64,000 nucleotides of DNA from an uncultured bacterium (GCA_903821365.1 CAIJKY010000013.1:62001-126000), one strand, 5' to 3'; positions 36,274 to 43,427 are shown, counted from the first letter of the stretch. Numbers and translations are program-made. The notes: generated by a model not told the origin, from the letters alone.

Positions 36274-36921
36274 ATGCCAGAGAACGACAAGAATAAGAAT
36301 ATTATGCTTGCATTCGCAACGCTCGTTCTTGGTTTAGTTATTGGTGGCGCAGTAGGGTACGCCATGAGTAACAGCCAAAAAGACACTGAGAATGCAGCTA
36401 TGACTGCAACATCAGCGCCAGACACATCAATGTCAAAGACTGGCGGCGACGGTACAACTGTTGGTGGTGCCAAAATGGTACGCACACTCGACATCGTCGA
36501 TAACGCAGTCAACGCAAAAAATGTGACGACCGTTGTCAGCCTGGTTAAACTAGCTGGTCTCGTAGAGACACTTAAGGGCGAAGGTCCATTCACCGTATTT
36601 GCACCAGACAACGACGCTTTTGGTAAATTACCAAAAGAAACAGTTGATGCTGTTCAAAAGCCTGAAAACAAAGCGCTTCTTACCACTATCCTAACCTACC
36701 ACGTTGTAGCCGGTACTTACACGACCGCTGACCTTCGTGCAATGGCAGGTAAAGGCGAAACTCTTACGACCGTACAGGGCGGTGTCTTAACTCCAGTCGT
36801 CGCTGACGGCCAGGTTAAGATCAAAGACGTAAAGGGCGACGTAGTTGATATCGCAACTCCAGATGTTATCTCGAGCAACGGTGTTACACACGTTATTAGC
36901 TCAGTCTTAATGCCACAGTAG
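36274..36921 (+). CDS. membrane-anchored fasciclin-domain protein
   Basis: 215 residues from ATG at 36274 (RBS AAGAGGGGG); the longer open frame upstream lies within the operator and marR. Signal anchor at about residues 9-30 (IMLAFATLVLGLVIGGAVGYAM), Ser/Thr linker, then one FAS1 domain with GPFTVFAPDNDAFGKLP and HVVAGTYTTADL, ending GVTHVISSVLMP. FAS1 proteins are adhesins; in an epibiont this could mediate host or cell contact. Confidence 0.95.
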   Translation: MPENDKNKNIMLAFATLVLGLVIGGAVGYAMSNSQKDTENAAMTATSAPDTSMSKTGGDGTTVGGAKMVRTLDIVDNAVNAKNVTTVVSLVKLAGLVETLKGEGPFTVFAPDNDAFGKLPKETVDAVQKPENKALLTTILTYHVVAGTYTTADLRAMAGKGETLTTVQGGVLTPVVADGQVKIKDVKGDVVDIATPDVISSNGVTHVISSVLMPQ

Positions 36922-36938
36922 TCTATTGACGCTTACAT

Positions 36939-37000
36939 AACGGCCGTTGCCCTGCCAGCCCTCCATCCCTAATGGAAACTGACCAGAGCGCGGCCGTTTT
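36939..37000 (+). terminator. long-loop inverted repeat between fasciclin and DipZ genes
   Basis: AACGGCCG and CGGCCGTT arms, 44 nt apart, followed by TTTT at 36997-37000. A small CCAT/ATGG hairpin sits in the loop. It may be the fasciclin terminator or a structured leader of the DipZ gene, whose ATG is 35 bp further on. Confidence 0.5.
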
Positions 37001-37034
37001 GGCACTCACCACTTCGTAAAAAGAAAGATTTTAG

Positions 37035-38744
37035 ATGTTATTACTCGTCCTCGGCGCATTTGTCGCCGGTATGCTGACAGTGCTTGCTCCATGTGTTCTG
37101 GCATTACTGCCCATCATTATTGGTGGATCGGTCACTGGTAGTGTCGCGGACAAAAAGCGACCGATCATTATTGCCATCTCGCTTGCCGCTTCACTTATTA
37201 CATTCACATTATTGCTCAAAGCAACGACCTTATTCATTAATATACCGCCAAGCGCCATCACAGCCTTCTCAGGCGGCATTATCGTCGCACTCGGTATCAT
37301 TACCCTCTTCCCTAGCTTATACGCTAAATTCATCGGCCGCTTCGGTATTGAACACGGCGCGCAAAGCCTGCTCGGTAAAGGCTTCAAGAACAAGAACAGT
37401 ATCGCCGGACCAATCATCATCGGTGCTGCACTCGGTCCAGTCTTCTCAAGCTGTAGTCCTGTCTATGCATACATTCTAGCGACCGTTTTGCCAGTCAACT
37501 TTGGCGTCGCGATGATTTATATCGTTGCCTATGTTGTTGGCTTAAGTGCAGTGCTTCTGCTTATCGGTTACTACGGCCAACGCTTTGTCGGCAAAATCAA
37601 ATTTGCTAGTGATCCTAAAGGTTGGTTCCAGCGCGCTATTGCCATCTTGTTCATCATCGTTGGTTTGATGATCATGACCGGCTACGACAAAAAGTTCCAG
37701 ACCTGGATATCAGAGCACACGCCATTTAACTTTGATGCTCTCAGCTCAAAGCTTATTCCGACGAACGATGCTCAAAAAATTGACACCAGCAAGATTCTTA
37801 ACGTCACGCCGTCAAAAGCGCCAGAATTCGTTGGCTTGCAAGGCTGGATCAACAGTGATCCGCAGACTATCGCCAGCCTTAAAGGCAAGGTTGTTCTGGT
37901 GGACTTTTGGACTTATTCTTGCATCAACTGTATCCGCAACAACCCGTACCTTATCAAGTGGTACGAGAAATATAAGGACCAAGGCTTCGTTGTCATTGGC
38001 GTTCACGCACCAGAATTCGCTTTTGAGAAGGTTCGTGCCAATGTCGAAACCAACGTCAAAGCCCAGAACATTACCTACCCCGTTGCGCTCGACAATGACT
38101 TTTCGACCTGGAATGCCTACGGCAATCAATACTGGCCAGCTGGCTATTTGATTGACGCTGAGGGCAATATCCGTCGCATCCACTACGGTGAAGGTGAATA
38201 CAAAGAAAGCGAAGAAGCGATTCGTGCCCTACTTCAAGAAAAAGGCGCTAAACTCGACGACAGTATGGCCGTCACTAAAGACACGGGCCCGCCAATCACC
38301 AGCGAGCAAACCGCTGAGACCTATCTTGGCAGTAAAAAAGCCAGCAACTTCAATGGTAGTACCGGACTTGCAAAAGCACCAACCCAAAACTTCACCATTC
38401 AAGACGTAAAGCCAAACTATTGGTCACTCGGTGGCACATGGCAGACAGATACGGAGAAGATTACCGCCCGTGGTAACAGTACGATCCGCTTCAACGTTAA
38501 TGCCAAGAACGTCTATGTTGTCGCTAGCTCACCAGACGGTAATAAAGACTTGACGCTTCGCCTTGACGGCAAGCCAATCAGCAGCACTGGCAATGCTGGC
38601 GAAGACGTGGTCAATAGCAAGGTGACAGTTGGCGAAGCAAAGCTATACCGTCTCGTCAAATTCCCCAAGCTCACCATGGGCAGTACACTGGAAATGGACG
38701 TTCCCGAGGGCGTCGAGTTGAACGTCTTCACGTTCGGTAGCTAA
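37035..38744 (+). CDS. DipZ-like protein: CcdA electron carrier fused to TlpA/thioredoxin domain
   Basis: 569 residues. N-terminal CcdA/DsbD-like membrane region (about 1-220, six helices) with LAPCVLALLPIIIGG and FSSCSPVYAYILA holding the transmembrane Cys pair. A TlpA-like thioredoxin domain follows (about 260-410) with the active site WTYSCINCIRNNPYL. The C-terminal beta domain (from about 440) is typical of mycobacterial DipZ. Transfers reducing power from cytoplasmic thiols to extracytoplasmic proteins. Confidence 0.92.
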   Translation: MLLLVLGAFVAGMLTVLAPCVLALLPIIIGGSVTGSVADKKRPIIIAISLAASLITFTLLLKATTLFINIPPSAITAFSGGIIVALGIITLFPSLYAKFIGRFGIEHGAQSLLGKGFKNKNSIAGPIIIGAALGPVFSSCSPVYAYILATVLPVNFGVAMIYIVAYVVGLSAVLLLIGYYGQRFVGKIKFASDPKGWFQRAIAILFIIVGLMIMTGYDKKFQTWISEHTPFNFDALSSKLIPTNDAQKIDTSKILNVTPSKAPEFVGLQGWINSDPQTIASLKGKVVLVDFWTYSCINCIRNNPYLIKWYEKYKDQGFVVIGVHAPEFAFEKVRANVETNVKAQNITYPVALDNDFSTWNAYGNQYWPAGYLIDAEGNIRRIHYGEGEYKESEEAIRALLQEKGAKLDDSMAVTKDTGPPITSEQTAETYLGSKKASNFNGSTGLAKAPTQNFTIQDVKPNYWSLGGTWQTDTEKITARGNSTIRFNVNAKNVYVVASSPDGNKDLTLRLDGKPISSTGNAGEDVVNSKVTVGEAKLYRLVKFPKLTMGSTLEMDVPEGVELNVFTFGS

Positions 38745-38770
38745 ATATCATCACACAAAGGAGCATCTAT

Positions 38771-39025
38771 ATGAGCGTAAAAATCTATTCCACAACAACC
38801 TGCACATCATGCCATGTTTTAACACAATGGCTTGATCAACAAAAGGTCGCTTACGACAAGGTGAACACTGACGAAGACGCAGCGGCCATGGTCGAGTTTA
38901 TGACGCTTAACGACGGCATGATCAGCGTCCCCTTCACTGTTATAAAAGATGACAGTGGCGAGATAACCGCTAAAATAAGTGGCTATGACCAAAAGCAGCT
39001 CAAGGCAGCCTTAAATCTAGGCTAG
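38771..39025 (+). CDS. glutaredoxin-like protein
   Basis: 84 residues, thioredoxin fold with active site CTSC at residues 11-14 and a VPFTVIKD cis-Pro segment. A cytoplasmic dithiol donor; encoded 26 bp after the DipZ-like gene with an AAGGAGC ribosome site, so it probably feeds electrons to that system or shares its regulation. Confidence 0.92.
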   Translation: MSVKIYSTTTCTSCHVLTQWLDQQKVAYDKVNTDEDAAAMVEFMTLNDGMISVPFTVIKDDSGEITAKISGYDQKQLKAALNLG

Positions 39026-39045
39026 CCGCCACTACAATTTGGCAA

Positions 39046-39078
39046 GAAAAAAGTCCGACGTATGTCGGACACTTTTCT
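39046..39078. terminator. bidirectional intrinsic terminator
   Basis: GTCCGAC-GTAT-GTCGGAC stem with T-rich flank on both strands, between the glutaredoxin gene and the convergent initiator tRNA. Confidence 0.92.
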
Positions 39079-39156
39079 TGGTAGCGGGGGTAAGATTTGA
39101 ACTTACGACCTCGTGGTTATGAGCCACGCGAGCTGACCAGACTGCTCCACCCCGCG
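39079..39156 (-). tRNA. initiator tRNA-fMet (CAT)
   Basis: Complete with encoded CCA. Acceptor CGCGGGG/CCCCGCT leaves C1-U72 unpaired, the initiator hallmark. Anticodon stem-loop CGTGG-CTCATAA-CCACG, T arm GTAAG-TTCAAAT-CTTAC. The anticodon stem ends U-G-G rather than the usual G-G-G run next to the loop. Confidence 0.94.
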
Positions 39157-39199
39157 TTATAGTGAGTCATGACAAATATTGTCGCGCTCTAATATTCAT

Positions 39200-39228
39200 A
39201 TCTTAGCATGTATTGCTATTTTAGTCAA
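39200..39228 (-). promoter_or_regulatory. promoter of initiator tRNA
   Basis: On the minus strand TTGACT, 17 bp, TGC-TAAGAT (extended -10). Transcription would begin about 37 nt before the tRNA. Confidence 0.65.
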
Positions 39229-39259
39229 TATATTGGCTAGTAATGTATTTGTCTCATTG

Positions 39260-39685
39260 CTATTGCTTGTTACCAAACAAGAAGTAGAGCCATTGCTCAA
39301 GGTTACTTCGGTCTTTTAGCGGCGGTTCACTCGACACTGCAGCCTGTGCAATAGAGCCGGTAGTGGTACTTTTGTTTTCATACCCATTATCGGGTAAGAT
39401 CACTAGCTTCTCACCCGGCGAGGCTTTATTTAGTAGCCGTCGCGCTTGCAAGTCGACATACTCATCGGTTTGATAGTATTTATTTTCAAACTTTTTCGTA
39501 TCAACTTCTAGCTCGAGTAACGCCACTTCCTGGGCAGTGCTATCGACACGAATTTGTTCTTTAAAGTTATCCTGGATCGCCTGGACAGCACCGACTACCA
39601 ACATACCGACAACAAGCACTAAAACAACGCCAATCAAGCCACTAAGGCTAAAGCGTTTCTTGATCGCGGTGATAGTTGGGCGCAT
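39260..39685 (-). CDS. DivIC/FtsB-like septum formation protein
   Basis: 141 residues. One membrane helix at about 15-37, then a coiled coil (about 45-80), then YYQTDEYVDLQARRLLNKAS and PGEKLVILP, the conserved DivIC signature. Extra C-terminal tail of about 30 residues. Part of the FtsQLB-type divisome scaffold; acts at the outer face of the membrane. Confidence 0.85.
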   Translation of the reverse strand: MRPTITAIKKRFSLSGLIGVVLVLVVGMLVVGAVQAIQDNFKEQIRVDSTAQEVALLELEVDTKKFENKYYQTDEYVDLQARRLLNKASPGEKLVILPDNGYENKSTTTGSIAQAAVSSEPPLKDRSNLEQWLYFLFGNKQ

Positions 39686-39828
39686 GATAAAATTGTAGTT
39701 TTTTATTTTTAGAGTCTTCTTATTACTATTGTATGCGCACCGCTGTTAAATTACAATATTCTGGTATACTGAGCAAAGTTGGTGCCTGCCGATAGTACTG
39801 CCATCATACCAACCAATTCTCATCATAC

Positions 39829-39904
39829 GGGGCCGTAGCTCAGCGGTTAGAGCAGTCGGCTCATAACCGATTGGTCACTGGTTCAAATCCAGTCGGCCCC
39901 ACCA
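39829..39904 (+). tRNA. tRNA-Ile2 (CAT, AUA-decoding after lysidine modification)
   Basis: Complete with encoded CCA. Acceptor GGGGCCG/CGGCCCC, D arm GCTC/GAGC, anticodon CAT at 39862-39864, T arm CTGG-TTCAAAT-CCAG. The body (CAGCGGTTAGAGCAG, CTCATAACCGATTGGTCACTGG) matches tRNA-Ile2 of other bacteria better than tRNA-Met. A TGGTATACT extended -10 lies at 39762-39770. TilS is encoded at 14.4 kb. Confidence 0.9.
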
Positions 39905-39906
39905 GA

Positions 39907-39935
39907 TTGCTACTTACTAAAATTGATTATATAAT
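39907..39935 (+). promoter_or_regulatory. promoter of the 92-residue membrane protein gene
   Basis: TTGCTA, 17 bp, TATAAT, starting 3 bp after the tRNA-Ile2 CCA end. The ORF follows with a strong CTAAGGAG ribosome site. Confidence 0.65.
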
Positions 39936-39967
39936 AATATCGACATTGTCAGATCTAAGGAGTCGAG

Positions 39968-40246
39968 ATGTTCGGTATCACCCGCCGAGAAGCCAGGCTG
40001 CTTACGCGAACGAGCATTTTTGTGTTTGCGGTTTTCATGATTTTGACTATCGCGCTGTGGCTCGTAGGAGCATCAAAAGTCCTCATGTGGCTTGCCGTGA
40101 GCACGTGCGTAGTGAGTCTCGTCGCGTTCGTCATTATGCGTGTAAAGCGAGTAGATGCGCTATATCGCATGGCAGTACTAACGTCCGGCATGTCTGCTGG
40201 TGTCGGCGGTGTAATGGGCATCGCCATACTCGACCTCCTCGCCTGA
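39968..40246 (+). CDS. small three-helix membrane protein
   Basis: 92 residues, unrecognised. N-terminal basic segment (ITRREARLLTR) then hydrophobic helices at about 14-32, 36-55 and 69-90. RBS AAGGAG 5 nt before the ATG. Slightly more GC-rich than native genes. It lies between tRNA-Ile2 and a tRNA-like RNA, with a shared terminator at 40327, so ORF and RNA are probably one transcript. Confidence 0.7.
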   Translation: MFGITRREARLLTRTSIFVFAVFMILTIALWLVGASKVLMWLAVSTCVVSLVAFVIMRVKRVDALYRMAVLTSGMSAGVGGVMGIAILDLLA

Positions 40247-40254
40247 CAGCCATA

Positions 40255-40321
40255 GAACCAATAGCTCATATGTAGAGCGTCTGCGAAAGCAGAAGGTGGC
40301 GGGATCGCACCCCCTTGGTTC
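40255..40321 (+). ncRNA. tRNA-like cloverleaf with tetraloop-capped anticodon arm
   Basis: Perfect 7-bp acceptor-like stem GAACCAA (40255-40261) / TTGGTTC (40315-40321), then TA, a D-arm GCTC-ATATGTA-GAGC, and an anticodon-like arm TCTGC-GAAA-GCAGA. In a real tRNA the last arm has a 7-nt loop; here it is a 4-nt GNRA-type loop, so there is no anticodon. The D loop lacks the GG pair and the T-like region (40294-40314) can fold as GGT-GCG/CGC-ACC but not as a normal T arm. No CCA. Either a decayed tRNA or a structural tRNA mimic. Confidence 0.6.
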
Positions 40322-40326
40322 ACGCT

Positions 40327-40352
40327 CCCCGTCTCAATTGAGACGGGGTTTT
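40327..40352 (+). terminator. intrinsic terminator of the ORF/tRNA-like unit
   Basis: CCCCGTCTCAATTGAGACGGGG, a perfect 11-bp-per-arm palindrome written here in two parts: CCCCGTCTCAA and TTGAGACGGGG, followed by TTTTC. Confidence 0.88.
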
Positions 40353-40362
40353 CATTATAAAT

Positions 40363-40416
40363 CTCATAAAAATTTCCAACGGAACCCGCCACACGCACAG
40401 TGCGTAGGCGGGTCCC
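40363..40416 (-). terminator. GC-rich 3' hairpin of the P450-like gene
   Basis: On the minus strand GGGACCCGCC pairs with GGCGGGTTCC (arms at 40407-40416 and 40381-40390) around an inner ACGCA/TGCGT hairpin. A short T-run follows 10 nt after the stem. It starts 15 bp beyond the stop. Confidence 0.65.
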
Positions 40417-40430
40417 GTTCTCAGGAAGGT

Positions 40431-41702
40431 TCAGGCTGGGACGCCGTCATAGAGCACCGAGTCGGCCCACTTCTCGTAGCGCAGCTCAGTCAAGCCCTTG
40501 TCCGACGCGATCAGCGTCATGGCGTACTTGTCCGGCTTGAGCAGCGTGCGCCACGGCGTCTTGATCGACACCGTGACCTGCAGCAACGACGTCAACATGA
40601 CCATCAGCAGCATGTTGGAGAGCCGCTTGGCGATGCACTGGTTAGGTCCGGCGCCGTACGGCATGTACTGCGAAGGCCTGGGTGTCGCCATGTGTGGAAC
40701 GCCGTGCATCGCGAGCAACTTGGCATGCGCCAGGAGATTGACGATCAGCGTCATCCCCTCGCGCACCATGACACCATCGATCTCGGTGTCCTGCTCCACT
40801 CCGACGAAGAACATCGGGAATGCCGGATTGTTGTCGGTGAGCCGAACGACGAACGCCTGCACGCCCGTCAGGCCATGCAACTTCTCGTAGGTCAGCGGCT
40901 GAGCGCCGAGCGCGTTGTCGACCTCGGCCTTCAAACGCCTGAACTCGAGTGGATGGCGCGAAAGGTATCGCACCATCTTGGCGAACACCGACGCCACTGA
41001 GTCGAACCCGGCCACGAGCAGGCCGACAGCCTCGTCGCGTACATGTTGACGCGTGAAGCCTTCGGCCAGCATCCGGCTGACCACATCAGTTGCATCAGCG
41101 TTGGTTGCCCCTTCGGCCAGTCTGTCGATGATGGTGAATACCAGCGCGTCGAGACGCCTTCGAGCACCTCGATTGAGCTTGTCCGACCGCCGCTTCGTCT
41201 TCTGAGACAGCGACCACGGCAAGCGAGCCGCCATCTCTTCGAACACTTCGCCCGCGGCCTTGATGACCGAGGTCATCTCATGCCCATCAAGCGAGTCGCC
41301 GAACAGGTCGATCAGCAGCAGCCGTACACTGAAGCGCACAGCAGCGCTGTAGATCTCCGTACCGCTGGTGCCCCATGTCTGCATCTCACGCAGCCACTCG
41401 GCACGGGCAGTGTCGAATAGCGCCGCCGAGTGCGCAGGACTGAAATGCCCCTTGAGTACACCCGCCACGCTGTTGTGGTGACCGGGCTCGATCGACGTGA
41501 ACAACGCGCCGCCGAGATACGCATCGCGCACGAACGCCGACATCGGGTCTCGATGCGGGAAATGCTTTGGAGCCTGGAGAATCCGGCTCACGTGCTCCGG
41601 AGCGGCAACAATCACCACTTTCCTGAACATCATGAGCGGTTCGCGCTTTCTGAGTGCTCGCAACGCCACAAGGTGGGCAGCAAGGCTAACAACAGATGCC
41701 AC
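40431..41702 (-). CDS. GC-rich cytochrome P450-like protein with degenerate core motifs
   Basis: 423 residues, GTG start at 41702 after GGAAGGAAG. I-helix LLVAGFDSVASVF and haem loop YMPYGAGPNQCIAKRLSN with the Cys ligand are recognisable. The K-helix ExxR appears as FVVR, and the following Arg (usually R-x-A-x-E-D) is Phe (FFVGVEQDTEIDG). The protein thus keeps the Cys ligand but loses the normally invariant ExxR Glu. GC content and codon use are well above neighbouring genes. A P450 is unexpected in such a reduced genome; import from an actinobacterium is inferred. Confidence 0.8.
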   Translation of the reverse strand: MASVVSLAAHLVALRALRKREPLMMFRKVVIVAAPEHVSRILQAPKHFPHRDPMSAFVRDAYLGGALFTSIEPGHHNSVAGVLKGHFSPAHSAALFDTARAEWLREMQTWGTSGTEIYSAAVRFSVRLLLIDLFGDSLDGHEMTSVIKAAGEVFEEMAARLPWSLSQKTKRRSDKLNRGARRRLDALVFTIIDRLAEGATNADATDVVSRMLAEGFTRQHVRDEAVGLLVAGFDSVASVFAKMVRYLSRHPLEFRRLKAEVDNALGAQPLTYEKLHGLTGVQAFVVRLTDNNPAFPMFFVGVEQDTEIDGVMVREGMTLIVNLLAHAKLLAMHGVPHMATPRPSQYMPYGAGPNQCIAKRLSNMLLMVMLTSLLQVTVSIKTPWRTLLKPDKYAMTLIASDKGLTELRYEKWADSVLYDGVPA

Positions 41703-41728
41703 GAGTCATCACTTCCTTCCTGAAATGT

Positions 41729-41757
41729 TCGCTTTTGCGGACCATCCGCTCAGCGAA
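41729..41757 (-). promoter_or_regulatory. leader hairpin and promoter region of the P450-like gene
   Basis: Two stacked dyads, TTCGC/GCGAA enclosing GCGGA/TCCGC, in the 5' leader about 30 bp before the GTG. Upstream on the minus strand TTGGCT and TAAAAT are 18 bp apart, a plausible promoter. Confidence 0.5.
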
Positions 41758-41878
41758 TATATTTTACAACTTTAATGACTTATTAGCCAATAATTTGTAT
41801 GAATAAAATACATACCCGCGCTACACGGAGCTCGGAAAAGTGCGATACTATGATAGAAGATTAAACAGGCATTACTTT

Positions 41879-42574
41879 ATGACAAAAACGATTATCATTA
41901 CCGGCGCCGCACACGGCCTTGGCAAAGCATTCGCCATCGGCTTATCGCGCGCAGGCTATAACATAGTGCTCGCCGGGCGCAACCAGGCGCAACTTGATGC
42001 AACCGCCAGTCGACTTGAGGGCGAATTTTTAACACAGCAGTGCGACATCACTCAACTCGATGACTGTCAGCAACTCATAAGCGCAGCAAAGAACAAGTTT
42101 GATACAATCGATATATTGATCAATAACGCCGGTATTTACACCAGCACCTCTTTTGTTGATACGCCAGCAGAACAGCTCAACCAGGTGTTTAACACCGTCG
42201 TTACGGGTACCGCTCAATTATCAAAACTGGCACTTGAGGCAATGGCAATCCAAAAATCAGGCCATATTATCTCAATTCTCGACATTGCCACCACCAAGGC
42301 ACTCCCCGATTACAAGCCAGACGCCCCATCATCACTCGATCTAGCAGTCAAAGCCGCCAAAGATGAGTTCACTAAAGTGCTCCGCCGCGAAGCCGAGACC
42401 CATAATGTTGCGGTAACTGCTTTCTATATGAAATACGTTGCCAGCAACCTCGATATTGACGACACCGAATCAGCACCAAATGGCGCCACGCACCCAGCAG
42501 ATGCCGTTAAATATATGCTGCAAACGCTTAATGACCGCGAGAGCGAATTCGAGTTACCACCAAGCTACAGTTAG
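41879..42574 (+). CDS. short-chain dehydrogenase/reductase with altered active site
   Basis: 231 residues from MTKTIIITGAAHGLGKAF; the longer frame upstream has no support. NAD(P) motif TGAAHGLG (residues 8-15) and INNAG (about 79-83) are intact. At the catalytic YxxxK position I read D-L-A-V-K, so the Tyr appears to be Asp, although Lys remains. The protein may be inactive as a dehydrogenase, or the alignment may be off by a loop. Starts after a weak AT-rich promoter. Confidence 0.8.
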   Translation: MTKTIIITGAAHGLGKAFAIGLSRAGYNIVLAGRNQAQLDATASRLEGEFLTQQCDITQLDDCQQLISAAKNKFDTIDILINNAGIYTSTSFVDTPAEQLNQVFNTVVTGTAQLSKLALEAMAIQKSGHIISILDIATTKALPDYKPDAPSSLDLAVKAAKDEFTKVLRREAETHNVAVTAFYMKYVASNLDIDDTESAPNGATHPADAVKYMLQTLNDRESEFELPPSYS

Positions 42575-42639
42575 TTGCTTTTTTAGCTAATTTATGTTAC
42601 AATAGTATAGATGGGTAACACTGTTTTTTTGTGTTGCCC
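42575..42639 (+). promoter_or_regulatory. promoter and leader hairpin of GC-rich orphan C
   Basis: TTGCTT (42575-42580), 17 bp, TACAAT (42598-42603). The transcript would then start with GGGTAACAC, an all-T-rich loop, and GTGTTGCCC (42613-42639), a 9-bp hairpin with one G-U pair. It ends 33 bp before the ATG. Confidence 0.7.
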
Positions 42640-42672
42640 ACGCTCCGTGAACAACTACCCGAAGAAGGTGCT

Positions 42673-43380
42673 ATGATTGACAACTCGCTCGCCTTTCTGC
42701 GCAGGGCTGCCAAGGAGGCGGACCTTGCCAAAGAACTGATCGTGTCGGAGAGAAAGGTTTTCTGCCTCTCCGAAGCGGCGATGGACAAGGCGGTGGCCGT
42801 CCTGAGCGGCGCGCCCAACTGCAGGTACGAGACCGTGCCCGACCTCGATGTCGATCGTTTCTTGTGGGTTCGCGCCCGTGAAAACACGAACCCGGGGCAG
42901 CTGGCGTACATCCACCCGCTGTTCCGCGAGTACGGCAAGCAGGCTCGCAACCGAACGCTGTTCCAGCTCGTCACTTGCGTCATCCCCGAGAGGATGCTCA
43001 GGGGTCACATGGCCCCTGTCTTGACCGAGCAGATGATCATCGACATGGAGGTGCTGTACAAGCACTTCGCCAAGTCGGTCGACATGCTGGAGTGGCGCAT
43101 GGCCGTCGCAACGTACAAAAGCGGCCTGGACGTCGATGAGCCCAGTCTCGATTCATTCGAGTTGCTGGTCAAATCTCGTGACAGCACCGACTTCGTCATC
43201 CACGCGCAAGAGCGAGAGGGCGACCCCTCGCTGGGCATCGAGCCCTACGGCGTCATGACTCTACGCGCAATGCTCTACCGCTCCTTCCTGGAGCGTTGCC
43301 GCATCGCGATCGCCTACATCTTGGCGCCTAGACTGCTCAGGGCGATCCTGGGCGTCAAGCGCCGCAAGAAGCGAGACTGA
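42673..43380 (+). CDS. GC-rich orphan gene C, unknown protein with C-terminal hydrophobic basic helix
   Basis: 235 residues from ATG 42673 (RBS GAAGAAGG); an earlier GTG at 42631 lies inside the leader hairpin and is rejected. GC-rich codons contrast with flanking genes. N-terminal two-thirds soluble and charged; the last 45 residues (MLYRSFLERCRIAIAYILAP, then LLRAILGVKRRKKRD) form a hydrophobic/amphipathic helix with a very basic end, possibly a membrane anchor. No family recognised. Single-gene unit with its own promoter and hairpin. Confidence 0.7.
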   Translation: MIDNSLAFLRRAAKEADLAKELIVSERKVFCLSEAAMDKAVAVLSGAPNCRYETVPDLDVDRFLWVRARENTNPGQLAYIHPLFREYGKQARNRTLFQLVTCVIPERMLRGHMAPVLTEQMIIDMEVLYKHFAKSVDMLEWRMAVATYKSGLDVDEPSLDSFELLVKSRDSTDFVIHAQEREGDPSLGIEPYGVMTLRAMLYRSFLERCRIAIAYILAPRLLRAILGVKRRKKRD

Positions 43381-43396
43381 CCAAGTTCACGGAGCT

Positions 43397-43427
43397 CCCC
43401 AGACGCGCCATCCAGGTGCGTCTGGGG
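43397..43427 (+). terminator. GC-rich 3' hairpin of orphan C
   Basis: CCCCAGACGC and GCGTCTGGGG arms (10 bp) with an 11-nt loop, 16 bp after the stop. The downstream sequence is C/T-rich but not a clean T-run. It also lies 20 bp past the convergent trehalase stop. Confidence 0.65.

Noticed and set aside
40255-40321. A normal tRNA gene
   Set aside because: There is no 7-nt anticodon loop, no GG in the D loop, no proper T loop and no CCA, so it is listed as tRNA-like instead.
39829-40321. Direct repeat of the tRNA-Ile2 3' end as an attachment site
   Set aside because: The 3' part of the tRNA (TTCAAATCCAGTCGGCCCC) is not repeated downstream; the tRNA-like RNA has a different sequence.
42631-42672. 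GTG start at 42631 for orphan C
   Set aside because: It is inside the leader hairpin and 42 nt upstream of an ATG that has a good GAAGAAGG ribosome site.
26772-43380. Transposon, prophage or integron around the GC-rich genes
   Set aside because: No transposase, integrase, phage gene, terminal inverted repeat or repeated att-like sequence was found near any of the three units.
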